A stretch of DNA of 6,009 bases from UBA1731 sp964567665 (GTDB taxonomy: Bacteria > Verrucomicrobiota > Kiritimatiellia > RFP12 > UBA1067): contig CAZMNN010000070.1 in the NCBI GenBank assembly GCA_964567665.1, positions 1 through 6,009 on the forward strand, read 5' to 3'. The position numbers and the translations under genes were made by a program. Of this stretch, positions 1-4,761 are shown in pieces. The notes beneath the pieces were generated by a model. The model saw only the letters and a list, made by a program, of their open reading frames with translations. It was not told the origin of the DNA and made no database searches. Each line of letters opens with the position of its first letter. Positions within the stretch are counted from its first letter, which is position 1.

Positions 1-359
1 CCGTAGTAGTAGAGACCGGTCTCGGCATCAAAGTGCTTCGTCGAGAAGCGATGACGGAAGATATCGGCGAGCGAGCCGGTCTGCGAAATCGTACGGCCAA
101 AGGCGTCGTACACATACTGCGCGACCGTGCAGCCGTTCGCATCGAGGTAGCGCGTGGCGTTGCCGTTGCCGTCGTAGCAGGGAATGTAGATTGCGCCATC
201 AACCGTAAGGTAGAGAAGCCCGCCGACGCCGCCCGCGCCCTGCAAGGTCCCGGAGAGGTCTTTGCCCCAGGAGTACTTGATGGCAGACGCCGCACAGCGG
301 AACCCTTGACCGACTTGAAGGTTCTTCTTGGTTTGCGTGCTCACAAACTGCACCCCCAT
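1..359 (-). CDS. Orphan Rhs core fragment E (3' partial)
   Basis: A minus-strand frame runs from an ATG at 359 through the left edge, giving 119 codons with no stop. After a non-core leader (MGVQFVSTQTKKNLQV…) it is clear Rhs core: YSWGKDLSGTLQGAGGVGGLL, DGAIYIPCYDGNGNATRYLD, QYVYDAFGRTIS, FSTKHFDAETGLYYYG. The core variant differs from the main gene (DGNGNATRYLDANG against DHNGNIVLYVSETG), so it comes from a different core lineage. The RDPIEE end, the tip and any immunity gene would lie beyond the left edge. Translation start is uncertain, as the bases before the ATG give only a weak purine-rich match. It is most likely another displaced cassette, like orphans B and C. Confidence 0.8.
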   Translation of the reverse strand, partial: MGVQFVSTQTKKNLQVGQGFRCAASAIKYSWGKDLSGTLQGAGGVGGLLYLTVDGAIYIPCYDGNGNATRYLDANGCTVAQYVYDAFGRTISQTGSLADIFRHRFSTKHFDAETGLYYY

Positions 360-455
360 CTTCTCAATTGATACAGCGACGGAAACGCGATGAGTGTTGG
401 AAACTCAAACCAGATCCTGCCTGCGCCGACCATCAAACAGAAGAAGGAAATGCAG
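360..455. other. Gap between immunity D and core fragment E
   Basis: This is the only real intergenic stretch in the window. No clear promoter, hairpin terminator or ribosome site is visible. The frame of fragment E is open back to 404, just after a TGA at 405-407. Residues in that extension do not look like Rhs core, so this stretch is probably the junction left when the core fragment was joined behind immunity D. Confidence 0.45.
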
Positions 456-854
456 TCAATGACGGATTTCACGACAGGGCCTTTCCTTTTCGATGAAGAC
501 TGCGGTGGAAAAGTGATGCGAACTGTATGCATATCTGACTTCTCGCATTCCGCTTTTCAAATCAACGGAAAGCACGACGTCGTCGTTCGTCGTCGACATG
601 CTGGCGCCATGAGAAATGAAAGCCAACACACATCCGTTTGTCATTGCAACCACGGGCCGTCCCCATGCGTCGATGAGGGGCGAAGAAGAAGGAGACGTAC
701 CGTCATGCGCCTCCAGAAACTCCATGAAGATGTCAACTGTACGGGCATATTTCCTTGCGTTCGCCGTGTACGCCAAATGTCGGACGACGGTCATGGCGAA
801 CAGTCCGGCGGCCATTGACAGTGACATGAACAATGGGATTGTCTTGATATTCAT
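456..854 (-). CDS. Membrane-anchored GspG-like presumed immunity protein D
   Basis: This encodes 132 residues. The ATG overlaps the stop of ORF D (ATGA, four bases), which allows coupled translation. The nearest GGAGG is 21 bases upstream, too far for normal use. The N-terminus starts MNIKT, like MDIKK and MGIKK of immunity C and B, and continues into a hydrophobic segment (about 5-25) that could be a membrane anchor or uncleaved signal. The rest resembles the C-terminal part of type II secretion pseudopilins of the GspG kind. A helix (KYARTVDIFMEFLEAHDG) is followed by DAWGRPVV (62-69), where GspG has DPWGxPY, and SHGASMSTTNDDVVLSVDL (81-99), where GspG has a Ser-x-Gly…Asp-Asp segment. It has no prepilin cleavage motif and is not near secretion genes, so an immunity role is more likely. 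It has no visible homology to immunity B or C. Confidence 0.65.
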   Translation of the reverse strand: MNIKTIPLFMSLSMAAGLFAMTVVRHLAYTANARKYARTVDIFMEFLEAHDGTSPSSSPLIDAWGRPVVAMTNGCVLAFISHGASMSTTNDDVVLSVDLKSGMREVRYAYSSHHFSTAVFIEKERPCREIRH

Positions 855-1099
855 CGTGCGTTCGGATAGTCACCGCCTCCATTGTGTCCTTTCATATCGT
901 ATCTAGCAGAATGCTGCATCGCGGAATTCCACATACGATTGTATTGGTTTTCCAAATCGCTTTTCATTTCTTCACACTTCCCACATAGTTTCACCCCGTC
1001 GAATTCGTTTAGCATATGCAAAAACGCGAAGAAGGCATTGAATTGCGCACGACATGAATGCTTGCCAAAACCGCTTATCGTCCGCTTGGTGGAGAGCAA
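851..1099 (-). CDS. Core-less tip-like ORF D, possible remnant of a B/C-type tip
   Basis: This encodes 82 residues from a TTG at 1099; the frame is open back to 1117. It overlaps the end of immunity C and contains no Rhs core. The position (between two immunity-type genes, 4-base overlap with the next) and the C-terminal half recall tips B and C. AQFNAFFAFLHMLNEF can be placed against QHINAIIRYDDALSEY of tip C, followed by a Cys-containing helical stretch (LCGKCEEMKSDLENQ) and a Gly/His-rich end (KGHNGGGDYPNAR, compare LDAPGGPHGH). The E-x-x-H pair is missing. It may be the surviving 3' end of a third family member whose core and N-terminal tip were deleted, or an unrelated small protein. No good ribosome site precedes the TTG. 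Homology is my inference from short similarity. Confidence 0.5.
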   Translation of the reverse strand: MLSTKRTISGFGKHSCRAQFNAFFAFLHMLNEFDGVKLCGKCEEMKSDLENQYNRMWNSAMQHSARYDMKGHNGGGDYPNAR

Positions 1100-1779
1100 G
1101 AATCGATAAGTTCGACATCAACGTCTTTCGTGGCGGTTATGCGATTTGAAATCTTCTCGTGCATACGCTGCCGAAGCCACAAAATAAAATCCTGTTGCTT
1201 TTTACATTCATAGGCATTCAGAAACGGATGCGTGACCCCCTTTGAAAGGAAATCCATGTGGTTGGAACACCCTTGAACACTGTCCGAGACACGACCTGTA
1301 TTATCGTTCACGTAGAGCGCATAAAGGAAGTTTTCGCGGGATATCTTGCCTTTGTAGAATGACACCAAAACTACATTCAGATCGTTTGTCGTAAATGTCG
1401 GATGGACAGCAAAAGCAAAGGCCCGCACCGACATGTCGTCCAAACTGATGCCCATTATCGAATACGGCAAAGGACGGGAAGGTATCCTGTCTGCAGATGC
1501 TGAGGAGCCCAAGTCATCTTGTAGCGACAACCCGTCGGCGACATTGTGCCTCGAATATGTTATTGCGAGCGCAACAGCAAGTTCAACTTCATCTTTTTCT
1601 GCTTTGCGTTCGATAAAGTTGGGCCGAGGGCTTGGGATGCCGTTATGCCTGACGCAACTACGCGGAATACACCCTGTGCAAGTGTTCAAGAGTCCGTTTG
1701 TCACGACGATTTTCGGCAAAGCCTGAGCACACTCTGACATAGCCAATATGACAACCAAACACAGTTTTTTAATGTCCAT
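1075..1779 (-). CDS. Exported immunity protein C
   Basis: This encodes 234 residues from the ATG at 1779. I chose that start over the in-frame ATG at 1827 because it has AGGAGG five bases upstream and begins exactly at a signal peptide (MDIKKLCLVVILAMSECAQA, likely cleavage before LPK). The mature protein has a Cys-rich start (CTGC…SC) followed by a domain homologous to immunity B. Matching segments include ITYSR, YSIMGI, AFAFAV, VVLVSF, FLYALYVNDNTGR and HPFLNAYEC. It is longer than immunity B by a charged C-terminal extension (LWLRQRMHEKISNRITATKDVDVELID). Position after tip C and homology to immunity B support a role as the tip C antidote in the periplasm. No named family is recognised. 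Its last codons overlap ORF D. Confidence 0.83.
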   Translation of the reverse strand: MDIKKLCLVVILAMSECAQALPKIVVTNGLLNTCTGCIPRSCVRHNGIPSPRPNFIERKAEKDEVELAVALAITYSRHNVADGLSLQDDLGSSASADRIPSRPLPYSIMGISLDDMSVRAFAFAVHPTFTTNDLNVVLVSFYKGKISRENFLYALYVNDNTGRVSDSVQGCSNHMDFLSKGVTHPFLNAYECKKQQDFILWLRQRMHEKISNRITATKDVDVELIDSCSPPSGR

Positions 1780-1798
1780 GGGGACCTCCTGGTGCATC
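1765..1798 (-). repeat. Toxin-tail/immunity-start overlap module, copy C
   Basis: Partner of 3292-3325, with 30 of 34 bases identical. It encodes DAPGGPHGH-stop in the toxin frame and MDIKK in the immunity frame. The bases between this block and the core repeats have diverged much further than the block itself. Confidence 0.85.
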
Positions 1799-2740
1799 AA
1801 GTTTATTGTGGTACTCTTCTTCTCCAAAATATGCGTCTATTAGCTTTTCACCTTCCCTCATGCTAATTCTTCTTGCTTCGTCGGGTGGCTCACATACCTT
1901 CTCAAGTGATGCTTTATATTCTGACAAGGCGTCGTCATAGCGAATTATCGCATTTATATGTTGCTGTTCCTTCGACATCGAACGAAGTGTGTCAATATAA
2001 GACCGAAAATACACATGGACGACAATTACTGGTGGATTAATGTCAACCTTGAATCCGATTTTTCCCGGACAGCATGTGTATGAAGAAACTGTATACATTG
2101 GGTAGTTCCAATGAGTCTCTGCGGAACTGTCCGGGAACGACCAGCCCTTATCAGGAACCGTACCCGGAAGATGCCGTATGACCACAACACTTTCTCCAAG
2201 TGGGTCAATGTTTCTTACAGGATTGTTGGCACAGAACGCATACAGGTTCATGCCGCCATCTTCCTCAATCGGATCACGGTTGAGCCAGCGGCCGAGATCG
2301 GGCGAGTAGAAGCGGCGCTGGTAGGCGACAAGCCCGGTCTCGCGGTCGTGGTACTGCGTGCTGAAGCCGAATGGGAATACGTCGGCGAGATCACCACAGG
2401 AATCGATCACGTTTCCGTACGGGTCGTAGACGTACTGCGCGGCGACGCTCCCAGTCTCCGAGACATACAGGACGATGTTGCCGTTGTGGTCGTAGCAGGG
2501 GATGTAGAACACGCCGTCCACTGAGACGGCAAGAAGCCCCCCGACGCCGCCCGCGCCCTGCAATGTCCCAGAGATGTCTTTGCCACAGTAGTAGTGGATT
2601 GGAGAGACCGTGCCGTCTACGTGGGCGATGTGTTCCTCGATCAGATTCAAGCCGTCATAGAGGAATGTTGTGATGAAGACGTTCTTTTTCACTGCACGAT
2701 TTACTTTGTTTGCGCTACGATTGCTTTCTGATATCGACAC
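1769..2740 (-). CDS. Orphan Rhs fragment with mosaic core and tip C
   Basis: The open frame runs 323 residues from a GTG at 2740, which lies inside the end of immunity B. A second GTG at 2692, nine bases beyond that gene's stop, is another possible start; neither has a clear ribosome site. Residues 25-183 are Rhs core: TTFLYDGLNLIEEH, GKDISGTLQGAGGVGGLL, QYVYDPYGN, RFYSPDLGRWLNRDPIEEDGG, ending NIDPLGE. Tip C (about 184-323) is homologous to tip B: KGW (198-200), PD (203-204), C223/C224, and E258/H261 in KEQQHINAIIRYDDAL, with Lys in place of the first His of an HExxH. It continues with YKASLEKVC (275-283) and the tail LDAPGGPHGH. Its immunity gene follows with an 11-base overlap. It is probably a reserve cassette with no promoter of its own. 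The Rhs call is firm; the toxic activity is unknown. Confidence 0.87.
   Translation of the reverse strand: MSISESNRSANKVNRAVKKNVFITTFLYDGLNLIEEHIAHVDGTVSPIHYYCGKDISGTLQGAGGVGGLLAVSVDGVFYIPCYDHNGNIVLYVSETGSVAAQYVYDPYGNVIDSCGDLADVFPFGFSTQYHDRETGLVAYQRRFYSPDLGRWLNRDPIEEDGGMNLYAFCANNPVRNIDPLGESVVVIRHLPGTVPDKGWSFPDSSAETHWNYPMYTVSSYTCCPGKIGFKVDINPPVIVVHVYFRSYIDTLRSMSKEQQHINAIIRYDDALSEYKASLEKVCEPPDEARRISMREGEKLIDAYFGEEEYHNKLDAPGGPHGH
1785..1790 (-). promoter_or_regulatory. Shine-Dalgarno site of immunity C, encoded within the toxin tail
   Basis: AGGAGG on the minus strand lies five bases before the ATG at 1779. The bases also encode P-G-G of tip C. Position and spacing match the site in front of immunity B exactly, and this decides the start of immunity C. 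Confidence 0.82.
2239..2290. repeat. 52-base perfect repeat in the Rhs core end, copy in orphan C
   Basis: Identical to 3760-3811. It overlaps the first 14 bases of the 284-base repeat, so the switch from main-gene-like to orphan-B-like core sequence in orphan C falls around 2277-2290. This is the expected trace of a recombination event. Confidence 0.92.
2277..2560. repeat. 284-base Rhs core repeat, copy in orphan C
   Basis: Partner of 5322-5605 (19 mismatches, no gap, by manual count). It contains nearly all the core of orphan C between QGAGGVGGLL and RWLNR. Fragment E at the left edge carries a more diverged version of the first part of this block. Confidence 0.9.
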
Positions 2741-3306
2741 TCAAGTCTCGAAAGAAAAGGGAAAGCACATTCCCTCGATAACAACAAGTGCGCTCCTGAG
2801 ACATCGTGAAATTCAAGGCTGGACTTCCCAGTCGCAAGATTTACGTAAACGGCATACAGGAACAATCCGCCCTCACTGAACTTTACAACAGCAAAACGAC
2901 CAGTGTTCTTCAGTCCTGGATTTTTTACGGCAAACGTGAACACTGTCGCATCCATGTTTGTTACGCAAACGCCATTGATTACATAGTCAGAGCTGTGCAT
3001 AACCGCAAAATCAGCCATGGTTGAAACTGTACGTTCCTCTACGGGAAGAAATCGTTCTGCAACCACAAATCTGGAATATAGTACCGCAGCCCATAACCCT
3101 ACATTCGCATCAGAAGTACTCCAGTACTCAAACCGGTTGCAGTTCCAACCGGGAGCTACAACACAGGAATGGCGACGTTCGGCATCTGCATCAGAAACTA
3201 GGTTGGTCACGAATGTGACCGAATTTAGTTTTGCAACATCCGCAAAGCAATTCGCAGATACGGATATAACAAAGACGGATGTATGGATAATTTTTTTAAT
3301 GCCCAT
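2701..3306 (-). CDS. Exported immunity protein B
   Basis: This encodes 201 residues. The start ATG is preceded by a near-consensus AGGAGG at five bases and lies inside the last codons of tip B (11-base overlap). The N-terminus is a plausible Sec signal peptide: MGIKK, then a hydrophobic stretch, with possible cleavage after SANCFA (about residue 22). The mature part is homologous to immunity C. Shared features in order are (A)xxxYSR, (I/V)MG or INGV, AFAFAV/VFTFAV, VxVSF/VVKF, FLYAxYVN with TG(R/K), and a final (H/F)PFLxxxEC. No named family is recognised. Context and pairing with tip B indicate that it neutralises tip B. Its export implies action in the periplasm or at the envelope. The downstream orphan C reading frame begins inside its last codons. 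Confidence 0.82.
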   Translation of the reverse strand: MGIKKIIHTSVFVISVSANCFADVAKLNSVTFVTNLVSDADAERRHSCVVAPGWNCNRFEYWSTSDANVGLWAAVLYSRFVVAERFLPVEERTVSTMADFAVMHSSDYVINGVCVTNMDATVFTFAVKNPGLKNTGRFAVVKFSEGGLFLYAVYVNLATGKSSLEFHDVSGAHLLLSRECAFPFLSRLECRYQKAIVAQTK

Positions 3307-3325
3307 GAGGACCTCCTGGCGCGTC
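3292..3325 (-). repeat. Toxin-tail/immunity-start overlap module, copy B
   Basis: This 34-base block covers DAPGGPHGH-stop of tip B plus the Shine-Dalgarno site, the ATG and the first codons (MGIKK) of immunity B. It matches 1765-1798 with four differences, all at third positions of the toxin frame; one changes immunity residue 2 (Gly here, Asp in copy C). Confidence 0.85.
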
Positions 3326-3874
3326 TAAACGCGCATTGCATTGTTTGCATTCCGCTTCTGCCGCCTTGAGTGTGTCAGCAGCACTATTGTAAATGGATTT
3401 CGCAATTTCGGCGCATTCACATATTGATTCAACCACACTTTTAAAAGAATCCAAAGCCTCGTCATATGCTTCTGCACATTTGACATGCTCCAGTTCGTCA
3501 GTTATCGTTCGTATTGATAACGATTCCTGAAGATATATGTCTGCCCTTGATTCGTTGGGAGTAAATGTGACACGATAGCCCAGCTTCCTATTGTCGCATC
3601 TTACAATTGTAACTTTTGGAAGTTTAAACAACACTCTCACAACCCCAATGTTGTCAGGATGCCCCCATCCATTAGATGGCGATTCCCCAATATTGTGAAA
3701 CACAACCCTCATGAGACCTACATAATCAATCGATGCAGTCGGATTGTTCCCGCAGAAGCCATACAGGTTCATGCCGCCATCTTCCTCAATCGGATCACGG
3801 TTGAGCCAGCGCATGAGGGCGGGATTGTAGAAGCGGTGTCCGTAGTATGCGAGATATGGGAATTGCCATGCCAT
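3296..3874 (-). CDS. Orphan Rhs C-terminal tip B with a very short core
   Basis: This is a 192-residue displaced tip. Residues 9-54 are only the last part of the Rhs core (AYYGHRFYNPALMRWLNRDPIEEDGGMNLY…SIDYVGL), and the YD repeats are missing. The ATG at 3874 overlaps the stop of immunity A by one base (TGATG), so it could be translated by coupling. Tip B (55-192) is homologous along its length to tip C. Both have xGWxxPD, a beta-rich half with a Cys (C93), then an E-x-x-H helix (E127, H130 in DELEHVKCAEAYDEAL) and FKSVVESIC. A Cys-containing helical tail (C152, C154, C176, C179) ends in LDAPGGPHGH. The E-x-x-H helix resembles the HExxH helix of predicted zinc peptidases such as DUF922, but the first His is Asp here, so peptidase activity is doubtful. 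It is probably a silent cassette until recombined. No ribosome site is obvious before the start. Confidence 0.82.
   Translation of the reverse strand: MAWQFPYLAYYGHRFYNPALMRWLNRDPIEEDGGMNLYGFCGNNPTASIDYVGLMRVVFHNIGESPSNGWGHPDNIGVVRVLFKLPKVTIVRCDNRKLGYRVTFTPNESRADIYLQESLSIRTITDELEHVKCAEAYDEALDSFKSVVESICECAEIAKSIYNSAADTLKAAEAECKQCNARLDAPGGPHGH
3312..3317 (-). promoter_or_regulatory. Shine-Dalgarno site of immunity B, encoded within the toxin tail
   Basis: AGGAGG on the minus strand lies five bases before the ATG at 3306. The same bases encode P-G-G of the toxin tail LDAPGGPHGH. It is far stronger than anything seen in front of the orphan toxin reading frames, so the immunity protein should be translated better than the toxin from a shared transcript. 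Confidence 0.8.
3760..3811. repeat. 52-base perfect repeat in the Rhs core end, copy in orphan B
   Basis: Identical to 2239-2290 in orphan C and flanked by mismatches on both sides. It encodes RWLNRDPIEEDGGMNLY, the most conserved part of the core just before the variable tip. The main rhs gene differs here in both DNA and protein (EEQGGENLY), so orphans B and C share a core end that the main gene does not have. Confidence 0.92.
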
Positions 3875-4761
3875 CAGTCAAGCGCAATGCCATCAACTGT
3901 CGTATTCGTAGGAGGTTCCGAGTCCACCCCTACACTTACTGAGACATTTTTAGGCATCTCCTTTGCTGGAACCATTTTCCCGCCCACGGCGAATATGTAT
4001 GTGTCGTGCGCGGAAAAGACGATTTTGAGAGGGATCCTCTTGTCGTGTGCGTCTATCCACCGATCAAAGATTTCACGTCTGTAGACACCCTTCCCCTCAG
4101 GGATTCCATTCCATACGCCGCAATCCCAATAGAGATCGGCCGTTCCAGAAACGGCTCTTTTGAGAAAATCTTCAAGGCAGAAACTGTCGTCACCGAGGAA
4201 CACCGGACTCAATCCACTCCATGTCATTGAATACAAGCCAAACCCTTCACGATGCCGTTTCTCAAGCCGGGGATTGAATCTGGCGAAAGAATGAATGGAT
4301 TCAAGTGTTCTCGACCATATGACCGTCAACTGTGAATCCGGGAAACAAAAATAAAGGCGGTTCGACAGCAGATCGTCGTCGCCTCCAAAAAGCAACGCCC
4401 TCATCTCAAACGAATAATCAGGATTCCCTCGGACGTCAACGAAAGCCCCTTCACGCCTGGACTCACGCAATGTGGCATCCTTGCTAAACTTTATAAGCAT
4501 CGGAACGGCACCGCCGCAATGTAGGTTCGTGGTGAAATTCATCAAGATGCGCTCCAAGCGCACCCTGTCCACGGCATTCGTAAAGACATCGGACGGATGA
4601 ACCCATCGCAGAATTCGTGATTCCCAGTGTTTTTCCCGTTCAATTGTCGACTGCACACAGTCTGCAACAGAAACGCAAACCTCAGGGTCTTTGACACACC
4701 CCAAAGCAGGCAAGGCAACCAGAAGCAACAATTTCCGCACGTCATTTTCCAAGAGTTTCAT
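3874..4761 (-). CDS. Presumed immunity protein for tip A, possibly a lipoprotein
   Basis: This encodes 295 residues of no family I recognise. Its position immediately after an Rhs tip, overlapping it by 20 bases, is the normal place for a cognate immunity gene. A good ribosome site (AAGGA at 4768-4772, six bases before the ATG) lies inside the toxin gene and supports this start. The N-terminus has a charged segment (R9, K10) followed by LLLLVALPALGC. Cys22 could be a lipobox cysteine, although A-L-G-C is an imperfect match. The rest looks like a soluble mixed alpha/beta protein, with aromatic-rich stretches such as LYFCFPDSQLTVIW (about 136-149) and SGTADLYWDCGVWN (about 210-223). It may be a surface-anchored or periplasmic protector against tip A; that role is inferred from position only. 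Its stop codon (TGA) shares one base with the ATG of orphan B. Confidence 0.75.
   Translation of the reverse strand: MKLLENDVRKLLLLVALPALGCVKDPEVCVSVADCVQSTIEREKHWESRILRWVHPSDVFTNAVDRVRLERILMNFTTNLHCGGAVPMLIKFSKDATLRESRREGAFVDVRGNPDYSFEMRALLFGGDDDLLSNRLYFCFPDSQLTVIWSRTLESIHSFARFNPRLEKRHREGFGLYSMTWSGLSPVFLGDDSFCLEDFLKRAVSGTADLYWDCGVWNGIPEGKGVYRREIFDRWIDAHDKRIPLKIVFSAHDTYIFAVGGKMVPAKEMPKNVSVSVGVDSEPPTNTTVDGIALD

Noticed and set aside
341..532. Minus-strand 63-codon frame bridging immunity D and fragment E
   Set aside because: Considered as a frameshifted link between the two genes. Its residues resemble neither the Rhs core nor immunity D, so I treat it as chance.
390..818. Plus-strand open frame of 142 codons
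   Set aside because: It lies antisense to immunity D, contains low-complexity Arg runs, and has no family signal or ribosome site.
1780..1827. Upstream in-frame ATG giving immunity C 16 extra residues
   Set aside because: The extension would sit in front of a complete signal peptide and lacks a ribosome site, whereas the ATG at 1779 has AGGAGG at ideal spacing and matches the start of immunity B.
2026..2208. Additional minus-strand small frame inside orphan C
   Set aside because: It is an out-of-frame shadow of tip C with no supporting motif.
3478..3500. Intact zinc-peptidase HExxH motif in tips B and C
   Set aside because: The aligned sequences read DELEH and KEQQH, so the first His is absent in both. 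I report only an E-x-x-H pair and do not assign peptidase activity.
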